Source: Streptomyces sp. SCSIO 75703 (GTDB taxonomy: Bacteria; Actinomycetota; Actinomycetes; Streptomycetales; Streptomycetaceae). From it: DNA of 64,000 nt. Below the pieces are notes generated by a model. The model ran no database searches and had not been told where the DNA came from. It was given only the letters and a program-made list of their open reading frames with translations. This document shows, in pieces, positions 44,238 to 53,532 of this stretch. Position 1 is the stretch's first letter, and the number at the start of each line of letters is the position of its first letter. The stretch is from positions 1,364,001 to 1,428,000 of the forward strand of contig NZ_CP144555.1 of the NCBI RefSeq assembly GCF_036607905.1, written 5' to 3'. Position numbers and translations under genes: made by a program.

Positions 44238-45260
44238 TCAGGCGGCGGTGGGCGGGGCCAGGGTGGCGACGAGGACGGCCTTGATGGTGTGCAGCCGGTT
44301 CTCGGCCTGGTCGAAGACGACCGAGTGCGCGGACTCGAAGACCTCGTCGGTGACCTCCAGGGAGTCCAGTCCGTACTCCTCGAAGATCTCCCGGCCGACG
44401 GTGGTGCCCAGGTCGTGGAAGGCGGGCAGGCAGTGCAGGAACCTCACGTCCGGATTGCCGGTGGCGCGCAGCACGTCCATGGTCACCGCGTACGGGGTCA
44501 GCGCGGCGATCCGCTCCCGCCAGACCTCCTTGGGCTCGCCCATGGAGACCCACACGTCGGTGGCGACGAAGTCGGCGCCGCGCACGCCCTCCTCGACGAT
44601 CTCGGTGAGCGTGATCCGCGCCCCGCTCGCCTCGGCCAGCTCCCGGGCCCGGTCGACGACCTCGCGGGCGGGCCAGTACGCCTTGGGAGCGACGATCCGC
44701 ACGTCCATGCCGAGCAGGGCGCCGGTGACCAGGTAGGAGTTGCCCATGTTGAAACGGGCGTCGCCGAGGTAGGCGAAGGACGTCCCGGACAGGGGCCGGC
44801 CGCCGTGCTCGGTCATGGTGAGCACGTCGGCGAGCATCTGCGTGGGGTGCCATGCGTCGGTGAGCCCGTTGTAGACGGGCACCCCGGCGTGGGCGGCCAG
44901 TTCCTCGACCTTGTGCTGGCTGTCGCCGCGGTACTCGATCCCGTCGTACATCCGGCCGAGGACGCGGGCGGTGTCCCGGACGGACTCCTTGTGCCCCATC
45001 TGTGAACCGGCCGGGTCGAGGTAGGTGGTGGCGGCGCCCTGGTCGGCGGCGGCGACCTCGAACGCGCAGCGGGTGCGGGTCGAGGTCTTCTCGAAGATCA
45101 GCGCGATGTTCCGGCCGCGCAGGTACGGTGTCTCGGTCCCGGCCTTCTTGGCGGCCTTCAGCTCCGCGGCCAGCCCGACCAGCGCGCGGAACTCCTCCGC
45201 GGTGAAGTCGGTCTCCTTGAGGAAGTGGCGGCCGGTGAGGCCGGGCGGGACTGTCGCCAT
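44238..45260 (-). CDS. arcB: Ornithine carbamoyltransferase, catabolic (ADI pathway)
   Basis: 340 residues. The carbamoyl phosphate motif STRTRCAFE, the SMG loop ([10 protein letters not shown]), [12 protein letters not shown], and the ornithine-binding HCLPAFHD are all present. Catalytic cysteine is in that last motif. Catabolic enzymes run citrulline plus phosphate to ornithine and carbamoyl phosphate; sequence alone cannot separate the direction, but the arcA neighbour upstream points to catabolism. ATG 45260 is preceded by a short AT-rich element. Confidence 0.92.
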   Translation of the reverse strand: MATVPPGLTGRHFLKETDFTAEEFRALVGLAAELKAAKKAGTETPYLRGRNIALIFEKTSTRTRCAFEVAAADQGAATTYLDPAGSQMGHKESVRDTARVLGRMYDGIEYRGDSQHKVEELAAHAGVPVYNGLTDAWHPTQMLADVLTMTEHGGRPLSGTSFAYLGDARFNMGNSYLVTGALLGMDVRIVAPKAYWPAREVVDRARELAEASGARITLTEIVEEGVRGADFVATDVWVSMGEPKEVWRERIAALTPYAVTMDVLRATGNPDVRFLHCLPAFHDLGTTVGREIFEEYGLDSLEVTDEVFESAHSVVFDQAENRLHTIKAVLVATLAPPTAA

Positions 45261-45296
45261 GAGGGGCGCTCCAGGGCTGCGGGACGGGAACAGGAC

Positions 45297-45337
45297 TCTG
45301 GAATACTATACAAAACTCAGAATTCTTATACACAGGG
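45297..45337 (-). promoter_or_regulatory. AT-rich element upstream of arcB
   Basis: GGAATACTATACAAAACTC and AGAATTCTTATACA form an unusually AT-rich 35-base block in the 203-base arcA-arcB gap, with TGTATA repeated 20 bases apart on the minus strand and a central palindrome AGAATTCT. It resembles an ARG-box pair or a strong promoter for arcB. Confidence 0.5.
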
Positions 45338-45463
45338 TGGGTCCTGGGCCGGTCCGCCCAGCCGGCCTCCCCGGCGTGCCCGGGACCCGGCCCCGGGCAC
45401 GGTGCGCGCGGCGAGAGGCGCGGCACCGGCCCCGCGAGCCCGGCGTGACCCAAACGAACGACC

Positions 45464-46687
45464 CTAGACCGGTCCCCTCTCCAGCGGGCAGCTCATGCAG
45501 CGCGGGCCGCCGCGGCCCCGGCCCAGCTCGCTGCCCGGGATCTCGATCACCTCGATGCCCTGCTTGCGCAGGTGGGTGTTGGTGGTCGCGTTGCGCTCGT
45601 AGGCGATGACCACGCCGGGCTCCACGGCGAGGACGTTGCAGCCGTCGTCCCACTGCTCCCGCTCGGCCGCGTGCACGTCCTGGGTCGCGGTCAGCACCCG
45701 GATCTCGCTCAGCCCGAGCGCGGCGGCGATCGCCCGGTGCATGTGCTCCGGCGGATGGTCGGTCACCTTCAGATCCTTCTCCCCCGCGCCCGGCTCGATG
45801 GTGTACGAGCGGAGCATGCCGAGGCCCGCGTACTGGGTGAAGGTGTCCCCGTCGATCATCGTCATCACGGTGTCGAGGTGCATCACGGCCCGCCGTTTCG
45901 GCATGTCCAGGGCCACGATGGTGCGGGCCGAGCCCGCCGCGAACAGCTTGTACGCGAGCATCTCGACCGCCTGCGGCGTGGTGCGCTCGCTCATGCCGAT
46001 GAGGACGGCGCCGTTGCCGATGACCAGCACGTCGCCGCCCTCGATGGTGGACGGGTAGTCGGCCTGCCCCTCGGACCAGACGTGGAAGGTCTCGTCGCGG
46101 AAGAGGGGGTGGTGCCGGTAGATCGCCTCGAAGTGGACCGTCTCGCGCTGCCGGGCGGGCCAGCGCATCGCGTTGATGGAGACGCCGTCGTAGATCCAGG
46201 CGGAGGTGTCCCGGGTGAAGAGGTGGTTGGGCAGCGGCCGGAGCAGGAAGTCGTCCAGCTCCATGGCGTGGAAGGCCACGGAGGTCGGCTCGGCATGCGC
46301 GTCCAGGAACTCCCGCTTGGTCATGCCGCCGACCAGCGAGGCCGCCAGGTCCCGGGCCGACAGTGGCTCGAAGGCGGCCCGCAGGTGGTCGGTGGCGAGG
46401 ACGCCGTACTCCTTCTCGTCGAAGACCCGGTCCAGGACGAGCCTCCGGGCGTCCGGCAGGGCCAGGGTCTCGGCGAGCAGGTCGCCGAAGAGGTGCACGG
46501 CGACGCCGCGGTCGCGCAGTGCGTCGGCGAACCCGTCGTGCTCGGCCCGCGCCCGCCGCACCCACAGCACGTCGTCGAAGAGCAGGGCGTCCTTGTTGCT
46601 GGGGGTAAGCCTCTTGAGTTCGAGGTCCGGCCGGTGCAGGATGACGCGGCGCAGCCGCCCGGCTTCGGAGTCGACATGGAATCCCAT
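45464..46687 (-). CDS. arcA: Arginine deiminase
   Basis: 407 residues from ATG 46687 (GGATGGAGGC upstream). The guanidine-modifying fold shows [12 protein letters not shown] with a catalytic aspartate, [13 protein letters not shown] with the histidine and aspartate, and the terminal [13 protein letters not shown] with the nucleophilic cysteine. It converts arginine to citrulline and ammonia. The pathway is completed by arcB and the APC permease downstream; a carbamate kinase gene is not in the window, so ATP production would need one elsewhere. Confidence 0.93.
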   Translation of the reverse strand: MGFHVDSEAGRLRRVILHRPDLELKRLTPSNKDALLFDDVLWVRRARAEHDGFADALRDRGVAVHLFGDLLAETLALPDARRLVLDRVFDEKEYGVLATDHLRAAFEPLSARDLAASLVGGMTKREFLDAHAEPTSVAFHAMELDDFLLRPLPNHLFTRDTSAWIYDGVSINAMRWPARQRETVHFEAIYRHHPLFRDETFHVWSEGQADYPSTIEGGDVLVIGNGAVLIGMSERTTPQAVEMLAYKLFAAGSARTIVALDMPKRRAVMHLDTVMTMIDGDTFTQYAGLGMLRSYTIEPGAGEKDLKVTDHPPEHMHRAIAAALGLSEIRVLTATQDVHAAEREQWDDGCNVLAVEPGVVIAYERNATTNTHLRKQGIEVIEIPGSELGRGRGGPRCMSCPLERGPV

Positions 46688-46816
46688 GCCTCCATCCTGA
46701 CCACTCTCCCCCCACTTCACCCCCTCGCCGGGGACCCGCGTGGCGGCCCGCCGTGGGCCCGGCGCCCGGGTGGGGGCTTCCCGCGCCCTGAGGAGCCCTC
46801 CCGGCGGGCCCGCGGA

Positions 46817-47347
46817 TCAGGGGGCGAGCGGCAGCTCGGCCAGCATGACGGCGTACACCGGGGAGTCCGGGAAGGGCCGGCGGTCGCCGACCTTCCGCAA
46901 GCCCCAGGACTCGTACAGTGCCTGGACCCTCGGGTGTTCGCGGTCGACGAGCAGGACCACCAGGTCCTCGTCCCGGTCCGCCAGCAGCGCCCGGCTCACC
47001 CGCTCCGCCGCCCCGGTCTTCCGCCACGTCGTCCGTACGGCCAGCTCGGAGAAGGAGAAGGTCCGGTCCTTCTCCGGGGTGGGCTCCAGGTGCTCGCGCC
47101 ACCATTCGCGGCCCGGGTTCGCGGGTGCCCCGTAGGCGAAGGCCACCGGCTCGTCCCCGTCGTAGGCGATCACACAGGCGAACTCGGGGTGACCGCCCCA
47201 GTGGTCGACGAACCAGGGGAAGCGCTGGTTGAACTCGTCGTCCATCGCGTCGCCATAGGCGTCGGCGTGCACGTCGATCAGTGCCTGGCGGATCTGCGGG
47301 AGGTCCTGGTGCGAAAAGCGGCGGACGACCAGACCGGCGGCGCTCAC
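46817..47347 (-). CDS. GNAT-family N-acetyltransferase
   Basis: 176 residues from GTG 47347, which overlaps the repaired stop of the XRE gene (GTGA) and follows ATGGAG; ATG 47359 is an alternative. The fold has LVVRRFSHQDLP at strand 1, a TFSFSELAVRTTWRKTGAA substrate/acetyl-CoA loop (RTTWRKTG replaces RxxGxG) and LYESWGLRKVGD at the last helix. The substrate is unknown. Being coupled to the XRE gene, it may be its regulated partner. Confidence 0.82.
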   Translation of the reverse strand: MSAAGLVVRRFSHQDLPQIRQALIDVHADAYGDAMDDEFNQRFPWFVDHWGGHPEFACVIAYDGDEPVAFAYGAPANPGREWWREHLEPTPEKDRTFSFSELAVRTTWRKTGAAERVSRALLADRDEDLVVLLVDREHPRVQALYESWGLRKVGDRRPFPDSPVYAVMLAELPLAP

Positions 47348-47434
47348 AGTCGACTCCATTCGGCTCGGTGACGGTCGGCCCACTCTCGTGCGACTGCCGC
47401 GTCCGGCGCAAGAGTGATCAAATCGCGGTAGTGG

Positions 47435-48592
47435 TCACCCATGAGGGACCGCATCCTTCCCGGCAGCGGCGCCCCCTTCATCAGGGCGAAAGCGGTGGAG
47501 GCCGTGGCGCAGGACTGATCGATGTCCCAGGGCGAGCCGCATGGTGGCCAGCGCTCGGTTCCTGCGGAATTGCTCGGGAATCACCCCCAATGCCTGGTGC
47601 GAAGCGGCCTCAGCCTCTGCGAAGTCACCGATCCGATCCCGGACGATCGCCGTCATGACCGTGAGCTCGGCGGGGCCGTAGAAGGCCGCCCAGCTCGGGC
47701 GGGGTTCCGTCAGGTCCCCCTTTCCCAGCGCCTCCCGCGCGTACCCGAGTGAACGGATGGCGGCTCGGCGGTCCCCACGGTTCGAGTGGCCGATGGCGGT
47801 ACGGGCATGAGCCAGGGAGGCGAAGAAAGGGTCCCGCCTGGTGATCGAGGTGGCCTGGGCGGCCTGGGCGGAGTCGACGGCCTCCCTGTGCTCCCCGCGC
47901 TGGTGGGCCAGCATCGCGTACGAGTTCCACACCCGCAGTTCCGCCACGGGGTCCTGTGCCATTCCGGACAGGTACAGGGCCTTTCCCAACAGGACGTGCG
48001 CCCGGTCGGACTGCCGGGCGTCGAGGGCGCTCCATGCGGCCGTGGCGGTGTAGTCGGCGGCGATGGAGAAAAGCCGGAGGCGGATGCGCTGCGTGGCACC
48101 GAGCTTCTGCTTCTCCAGTGCCTCAGTGGCTCCGGCCAACGCGGCTCGCTCCAGGCCCTCGTGACCACCCCGCGTGTCGTCCAGGGCCATCAGCTCGTCC
48201 AGCCCGCTACGGAGCCGGAGGACATCCGACGTGCCGACCCGGGGCGGGGCCCCGACGAAGGGGACTGTCACGGCTGCCGTGGTGCCGCCGGCGGCTGCGA
48301 GGAAGTTCCGGCGCCTCAGGGGGTCCTCCTCCGGGTCCGAAATGCGTCTGCTCCGCACCGGCGGGCTGAAGCCCAGCCCAGAGGCGGTGCACCCGAACAC
48401 CGCCTCCAGTGCCGCGCGTTGCCTCGGGTGAGGCCACGTCGTCCTTCCGGTCAGCCAGTTACGGACGGTGCGGTCGCTCACCGTCCCCTCGTACCCCGCA
48501 GTGATCAGGTACGTATTCACCTTGCCGGCCAGCTCGGTTTGGGTGAGGCCGGTCTCCCGCATGGCTCCGTGGAGGCTTTGGTTGCCCGTCAC
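47435..48592 (-). CDS. XRE-family regulator with TPR-like domain, probably frameshifted near its 3' end
   Basis: 385 residues as read. An N-terminal HTH (about 13-65: TQTELAGKVNTYL and TVRNWLTGRTTWP), a TAT-like segment RRRNFLAAAGGTT, and a helical TPR-like domain (about 120-360: YTATAAWSALDARQ and AEAEAASHQALG). After RLALG at about residue 350 the frame turns unrelated (HRSVLRHGLH). The +1/-1 frame continues with DIDQSCATASTAFALMKG, PGRMRSLMGDHYRDLI and ends at 47344, where it overlaps the GNAT start. The true C-terminus is therefore probably in the other frame. Confidence 0.85.
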   Translation of the reverse strand: MTGNQSLHGAMRETGLTQTELAGKVNTYLITAGYEGTVSDRTVRNWLTGRTTWPHPRQRAALEAVFGCTASGLGFSPPVRSRRISDPEEDPLRRRNFLAAAGGTTAAVTVPFVGAPPRVGTSDVLRLRSGLDELMALDDTRGGHEGLERAALAGATEALEKQKLGATQRIRLRLFSIAADYTATAAWSALDARQSDRAHVLLGKALYLSGMAQDPVAELRVWNSYAMLAHQRGEHREAVDSAQAAQATSITRRDPFFASLAHARTAIGHSNRGDRRAAIRSLGYAREALGKGDLTEPRPSWAAFYGPAELTVMTAIVRDRIGDFAEAEAASHQALGVIPEQFRRNRALATMRLALGHRSVLRHGLHRFRPDEGGAAAGKDAVPHG

Positions 48593-48749
48593 ATACCCAA
48601 GGTAGCGACTGACCCGCCATCAGTAAGCGGGGGCGGAGAAGTTTCCGGTCGGGGCCGATGCACACGGCCCGCACTTTTCCGGCTCTCGCGCGGTCCCGAG
48701 CCGTTCACTCGGTAAGGCCACACCCCAAACCCGCACCTACGAGGTTCTG

Positions 48750-49214
48750 ATGACCGCGATGGCAACGCCTCGCCCCACGGGGCACCCCGGATACTCCGAG
48801 ACGCTCCCCCGCGTGGCGGAGAGCGCGGCCTCCGCCCGCAGACTCGTGCGGACCGCTCTGGCCGCCTGGGACCTGGAGGACCAGATCGATGACGCGACGG
48901 TGATCATCACGGAGTTGGTCTCCAACGCCGTGGACCACGGCCGCCACACCTCGATCCGCGTGCTCCTCTCGCGGCCCGCAGAGGGCCGGGTCCGCCTCGG
49001 GGTGGTCGACCGCTCGAAGGACCTCCCGGTGCTGCGGACCGATTCCCACGGTGATCAGCTCCGGGGCCGTGGCCTCGTCCTGGTCGACGCGCTGGCCGAG
49101 CGCTGGGGGACCGAGCTGCACCGCTGGGGCAAGCAGGTGTGGGGCGAGCTGCGGTGCGAGTCGGCCCGGCCCGGGAGCACGCACCCCGAAGTGGCCGACC
49201 ACGGGAGCGGATGA
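48750..49214 (+). CDS. SpoIIAB/RsbW-like ATP-binding protein
   Basis: 154 residues from ATG 48750. GHKL motifs: IITELVSNAVDHG (N-box), LGVVDRSKDLP (G1 position) and LRGRGLVLVDALAERWG (G2). It diverges from the XRE-TPR gene across 157 bases; this XRE next to a short ATPase is a common Streptomyces pairing and suggests joint regulation, perhaps as a kinase/anti-sigma with the XRE protein. A hairpin follows its stop. Confidence 0.88.
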   Translation: MTAMATPRPTGHPGYSETLPRVAESAASARRLVRTALAAWDLEDQIDDATVIITELVSNAVDHGRHTSIRVLLSRPAEGRVRLGVVDRSKDLPVLRTDSHGDQLRGRGLVLVDALAERWGTELHRWGKQVWGELRCESARPGSTHPEVADHGSG

Positions 49215-49224
49215 GGGCCGCCCT

Positions 49225-49250
49225 CGACCCCCGGGGGGTCCCGGGGGTCG
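49225..49250. terminator. Perfect 10-bp hairpin between convergent genes
   Basis: CGACCCCCGG (49225-49234) pairs exactly with 49241-49250 around a 6-base loop, in the 53-base gap between the ATPase and pnkp stops. It may serve both strands. Confidence 0.7.
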
Positions 49251-49267
49251 GCGGCGCGGGCCGGAGG

Positions 49268-51829
49268 TCAGAGGCGGGGGTCGACCGGTTCGGATTCGAG
49301 GGCGAGGACGGCGAAGACGGGCTCGTGGACGCGCCACAGGGGTTCGCCGTCGGCGAGCCGGTCCAGGGCCTCCAGGCCGAGCGCGTACTCGCGCAGCGCC
49401 AGGGACCGCTTGTGGCCCAGCGAACGGCCGCGCAGCCGGTCGAGGGTGCCGGGGCGGGTGTACTCGGGACCGTAGATGATCCGCAGGTACTCGCGGCCCC
49501 GGCACTTCAGGCCGGGCTGCACCAGGTGGCCGCGGTCGGTGCGCACGAGCGCGTCCGCGGGCTTGACGACCATGCCCTCGCCGCCCCGGCCGGTGAGGTC
49601 GAGCCACCAGTCGGTGCCGGCCAGCACGGACTCCGGGTCGCCGGTGTCGACGTACACCCGCCGGGTGGACTGGAGCAGGCCGCCGTCGTCGTGCGCGACG
49701 AGCCGGTCGATCAGCGCGAGCTGTTCGTCGTGCGGGAGCGCGGCGAGGCTGCGGCCCCGTACGGCGAGGATCTGGAAGGGCGCCAGCCGGACGCCCTCCA
49801 GGCCGTCGGTGGGCCAGCAGTACCGGCGGTAGGCGCGGGTGAACGCGGCGGCGTCGGCGGCCCGTTCGCGCTGTCGGTCCAGCAGCCCGGCGACGTCGAC
49901 GCCCCGTGCCGCGGTGCCCTCCAGCGCGGCGAGCGCGCCCGGGAACACCGTGCCCGAGGCGGCGCCCACCGCCGCGTACTGGGACCGCAGCAGTCCGGCC
50001 GCCTTGAGGGACCACGGCATCAGCTCGGCGTCGAGCAGCATCCAGTCGGTGGACAGCTCGTCCCAGAGCCCGGCCTTGCCGATCGCGGCGCGCAGCCTGT
50101 CGAGGATCTCCCCCGTCGCCGCCGCGTCGTCGAGGAACGGGCGCCCGGTACGGGTGTACAGGGCGCCGGTGGGGCCGTCCACGCCGAAGCGCTCGCGGGC
50201 CGCAGCGGCGTCGCGGCAGACCAGGACGACCGCCCGCGACCCCATGTGCTTCTCCTCGCACACCACGCGCGCCACCCCGTCGGCCGCGTACCGGGCGAAC
50301 GCCTCCCGGGGGTGCTCGAGGTACCCGTCCTCGCGGGAGGCGGGAGCGGGCGCCATGGTCGGCGGGAGGTACGGCAGCAGCCGCGGGTCGGTGGCGAAGC
50401 GGCTCATGACCTCCAGCGCCGCCGCCGCGTTCTCCTCGCGCACGGTGACCCGGCCGGCGTGCCGCGTCTCCACCACGCGCCGGCCGTGCACGTCCGCGAG
50501 GTCGAGCGGCCGGCCGTCGTGTCCGCCGGGCGCCTCGGAGCGCAGCGGGCGGACCGGCTCGTACCAGACCCGCTCGGCGGGGACGTCGACGATCTGGCGC
50601 TCCGGCCAGCGCAGCGCGGTCAGCCGGCCGCCGAAGACGGCACCGGTGTCCAGGCAGAGGGTGTTGTTGAGCCAGGTGGCGCTGGGCACGGGGGTGTGCC
50701 CGTAGACGACGGCGGCCCGGCCGCGGTAGTCCTCGGCCCACGGGTAGCGCACGGGCAGCCCGAACTCGTCGGTCTCCCCGGTGGTGTCGCCGTACAGGGC
50801 GTGGCTGCGGACCCGGCCCGAGGTGCGGCCGTGGTACCGCTCGGGCAGACCGGCGTGGCAGACCACGAGCCGGCCGCCGTCGAGGACGTAGTGGCTGACC
50901 AGGGAGTCGATGAACTCCCGTACCTCGGCGCGGAACTCCTCGCTCTCGCGCGCCATCTGGTCGAGGGTCTCGGCGAGTCCGTGGGTGGGGCGGACCTGGC
51001 GGCCGTGCAGGTGACGGCCGTACTTCTGCTCGTGGTTGCCCGGTACGCACAGCGCGGCGCCCGACTTCACCATGGCCATCACCCGGCGCAGCACGCCGGG
51101 ACTGTCCGGGCCGCGGTCGACGAGGTCGCCGACGAAGACGGCGGTGCGCCCCTCGGGGTGGACGCCGTCCTCGTACCCCAACGTGGCGAGCAGGGACTCC
51201 AGTTCGGCGGAGCAGCCGTGGACGTCGCCGATGATGTCGAAGGGGCCGGTGAGGTGGGTCAGGTCGTTGAACCGCTTCTCGGTGACGACGGTGGCCGCCT
51301 CCACCTCGTCCGCGCCGCGCAGCACGTGCACCTTGCGGAAGCCCTCGCGCGCCAGTCCGCGCAGGGAGCGGCGGAGTTCGCGGATGTGGCGCTGGACGAC
51401 CCGGCGGGGCAGGTGGGCCCGGTCGGGGCGGGTGGCGTTGCGGTCGGCGCAGACCCGCTCGGGGACGTCGAGGACGATGGCGATCGGCAGGACGTCGTGG
51501 GCGCGGGCCAGTTCGATCAGCCGGCGCCGGCCGTCCTGCTGCACGTTGGTCGCGTCGACGACGGTGCGGCGGCCGGCGGCGAGCCGCTTGCCGGCGATGT
51601 GGTGGAGCACGTCGAAGGCGTCGCGGCTGGCGCTCTGGTCGTTCTCGTCGTCGGCGACGAGTCCCCGGCAGAAGTCGGAGGAGAGCACCTCGGTGGGCCG
51701 GAAGTGGCGGCGCGCGAAGGTGGACTTGCCCGAGCCGGAGGCGCCGATCAGCACGACGAGGGACAGGTCGGTGACGGGCAGGGCCCGGCCGTCGGTACGG
51801 GTGTCACCACGGGAGTCGGGGGTGTTCAC
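49268..51829 (-). CDS. pnkp: Polynucleotide kinase-phosphatase-ligase (bacterial Pnkp)
   Basis: 853 residues from GTG 51829, which overlaps the Hen1 stop (GTGA). Kinase domain (about 15-170): P-loop IGASGSGKSTFARRHF and SSDFCRG. Calcineurin-like phosphatase (about 180-470): FDIIGDVHGC, VFVGDLVDRG, VPGNHEQKY. RNA ligase-like adenylyltransferase domain (about 480-850): CEEKHMGSRAVV with the nucleotidyl lysine, and GGEGMVVKPAD (motif IV/V). It repairs ends of cut tRNA or other RNA by making 5'-phosphate and 3'-OH, then sealing, with Hen1 help. All three active sites look intact. Confidence 0.95.
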   Translation of the reverse strand: MNTPDSRGDTRTDGRALPVTDLSLVVLIGASGSGKSTFARRHFRPTEVLSSDFCRGLVADDENDQSASRDAFDVLHHIAGKRLAAGRRTVVDATNVQQDGRRRLIELARAHDVLPIAIVLDVPERVCADRNATRPDRAHLPRRVVQRHIRELRRSLRGLAREGFRKVHVLRGADEVEAATVVTEKRFNDLTHLTGPFDIIGDVHGCSAELESLLATLGYEDGVHPEGRTAVFVGDLVDRGPDSPGVLRRVMAMVKSGAALCVPGNHEQKYGRHLHGRQVRPTHGLAETLDQMARESEEFRAEVREFIDSLVSHYVLDGGRLVVCHAGLPERYHGRTSGRVRSHALYGDTTGETDEFGLPVRYPWAEDYRGRAAVVYGHTPVPSATWLNNTLCLDTGAVFGGRLTALRWPERQIVDVPAERVWYEPVRPLRSEAPGGHDGRPLDLADVHGRRVVETRHAGRVTVREENAAAALEVMSRFATDPRLLPYLPPTMAPAPASREDGYLEHPREAFARYAADGVARVVCEEKHMGSRAVVLVCRDAAAARERFGVDGPTGALYTRTGRPFLDDAAATGEILDRLRAAIGKAGLWDELSTDWMLLDAELMPWSLKAAGLLRSQYAAVGAASGTVFPGALAALEGTAARGVDVAGLLDRQRERAADAAAFTRAYRRYCWPTDGLEGVRLAPFQILAVRGRSLAALPHDEQLALIDRLVAHDDGGLLQSTRRVYVDTGDPESVLAGTDWWLDLTGRGGEGMVVKPADALVRTDRGHLVQPGLKCRGREYLRIIYGPEYTRPGTLDRLRGRSLGHKRSLALREYALGLEALDRLADGEPLWRVHEPVFAVLALESEPVDPRL

Positions 51830-53352
51830 GCGGCCTTCGCCTCCTTCTCGTACGGGGTGGTCAGGTCGAACACGGCCATCTGGGTGGGCGGGCCGACCTC
51901 GGGGTCGTCGGCGCCGACGGGGCGGTACGCGACGCGGTAGCCGTGCCGGGCGGCCACGGCCCCGGCCCAGGCGCGGAACTCCTCGCGGGTCCACTCGAAG
52001 CGGTGGTCGCGGTGGCGGAGGTGCCCGGCCGGCAGGGTCTCCCAGCGCACGTTGTACTCGGAGTTGGGGGTGGTGACGACGACGGTACGCGGGCGGGCGG
52101 CGGCGAACACGGCGTGCTCCAGGGCGGGCAGCCGGGGCGGGTCGACGTGCTCGACGACCTCGCTGAGCACGGCGGCGTCGTAGCCGGCGAGGCTCGTGTC
52201 GGCGTAGGCGAGGGAGCCCTGCCGGAGCCGGAGGCGGGCCGCCTGCCGCTCGCCCATGCGGTCGGTCCGCAGCCGCCGTGCGGCGATGCCGAGCGCCCGT
52301 ACGGACACGTCCATGCCGACGATCTCGGTGAACCGCGCCTCCCCGAGCAGTTCGCGCACGAGGTGGCCCTCGCCGCAGCCGAGGTCGAGGACGCGGGCGG
52401 CGTCCCGCTCCCGCAGTACGGCGAGGATCGCCTCGCGGCGCAGCACGGCGAGCGGTACGGGCCGCTCCTCCTCGGCGGCCTCGGCGGGGACGGTGGCATC
52501 CGCCGGCCCGGCGCCGTCGGCGGCGTCGGCCGGCTCGGCGGGGACGGCGTTGTCGACGTCCTCGACCTCGCTGTCGTCCGACTCGGCCAGCCGGACCAGC
52601 TCCAGCCGGTGCAGGGCCTCACGCGTCAGCGACCGGCGGCGGGACAGGTAGCGGCTGGTGATCAGCGTCTGCTCGGGGTGGCCGGGCAGCCAGCCCTCGC
52701 CGGCCCGCAGCAGCTTGTCGACCTCGTCCGGCGCGACCCAGTAGTGCTTGGCGTCGTCGAGCACCGGCAGCAGGACGTACAGGTGGCGCAGGGCCTCGGC
52801 GAGGGTGAGCGTGCCGGACTCCAGGACGAGACGCACGTAGCGCGAGTCGCCCCACTGGGGGAACTCGGTGTCCAGCGGTACGGACTCGGCGGTGACGGTC
52901 CAGCCGAGCGGGGCGAAGAGGCGGTGGACCAGGTCGGGGCCGCCGCGGGCGGGCAGCGCGGGCACCTCGACGCGCAGCGGCAGCGGCCGGGCGGCGCGTT
53001 CCGGGCGGGCCGGGCAGACTCCGCGCAGGGCGCTGGAGAAGACGCGGCTCAGCGCCACGGCGAGGAGGGAGGAGGCCGCGTAGGGGCGGTCGTTGACGTA
53101 GTGGGCGAGCGCCGCGTCGGGAGCGCCGCCGCGGCCGGCCCTGCCCCGGTTCCGCCGGACCAGTGCCGCCGTGTCCACCTCCAGCAGCAACGCCGCGGTG
53201 CAGCGCTGATCCTCCGCCTCGGGGTACAGGACGTGGGCCGTCCCGAAGGAGGTGGAGAACGCCTGCGCCCGGTCGGGATGCTTGTGCAGCAGGAAACCGA
53301 GGTCGGTCGCGGGGCCGTCGGGGGTGGCGGTGGTGGTCAGCGTCAGGAACAT
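51826..53352 (-). CDS. hen1: Bacterial Hen1, RNA 3'-terminal 2'-O-methyltransferase and Pnkp activator
   Basis: 508 residues from ATG 53352 with GGAGAGG upstream. The N-terminal Hen1 domain (about 1-260: FLTLTTTATPDGPATDLGFLLHKHP, split by the family) activates the ligase of Pnkp. The C-terminal methyltransferase (about 290-505) has VLDLGCGEGHLVREL for SAM, and LSEVVEHVDPPRL with the glutamate/histidine metal site that binds the 3' ribose. An acidic, low-complexity linker (about 262-290) is longer than in the clostridial protein. It protects repaired RNA by 2'-O-methylation at the break. It is upstream of and coupled to pnkp. Confidence 0.95.
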   Translation of the reverse strand: MFLTLTTTATPDGPATDLGFLLHKHPDRAQAFSTSFGTAHVLYPEAEDQRCTAALLLEVDTAALVRRNRGRAGRGGAPDAALAHYVNDRPYAASSLLAVALSRVFSSALRGVCPARPERAARPLPLRVEVPALPARGGPDLVHRLFAPLGWTVTAESVPLDTEFPQWGDSRYVRLVLESGTLTLAEALRHLYVLLPVLDDAKHYWVAPDEVDKLLRAGEGWLPGHPEQTLITSRYLSRRRSLTREALHRLELVRLAESDDSEVEDVDNAVPAEPADAADGAGPADATVPAEAAEEERPVPLAVLRREAILAVLRERDAARVLDLGCGEGHLVRELLGEARFTEIVGMDVSVRALGIAARRLRTDRMGERQAARLRLRQGSLAYADTSLAGYDAAVLSEVVEHVDPPRLPALEHAVFAAARPRTVVVTTPNSEYNVRWETLPAGHLRHRDHRFEWTREEFRAWAGAVAARHGYRVAYRPVGADDPEVGPPTQMAVFDLTTPYEKEAKAA

Positions 53353-53532
53353 GCGGAGGGCCTCTCCGGCGGGATGGAAGGGGGATCGCCCGTGCGCGCG
53401 GAAGCCCCCGGTCCGGTCGGGTCCCGGGGGCTGCGGCGGGGCGGTCACACCATCGCACAGGAGGGGACGGTGGCGCCTTCGGTTATCGCCCGCTCCTGAC
53501 GGGGCGTCACGGGTGCGGGCGGGTGGCGGGCG

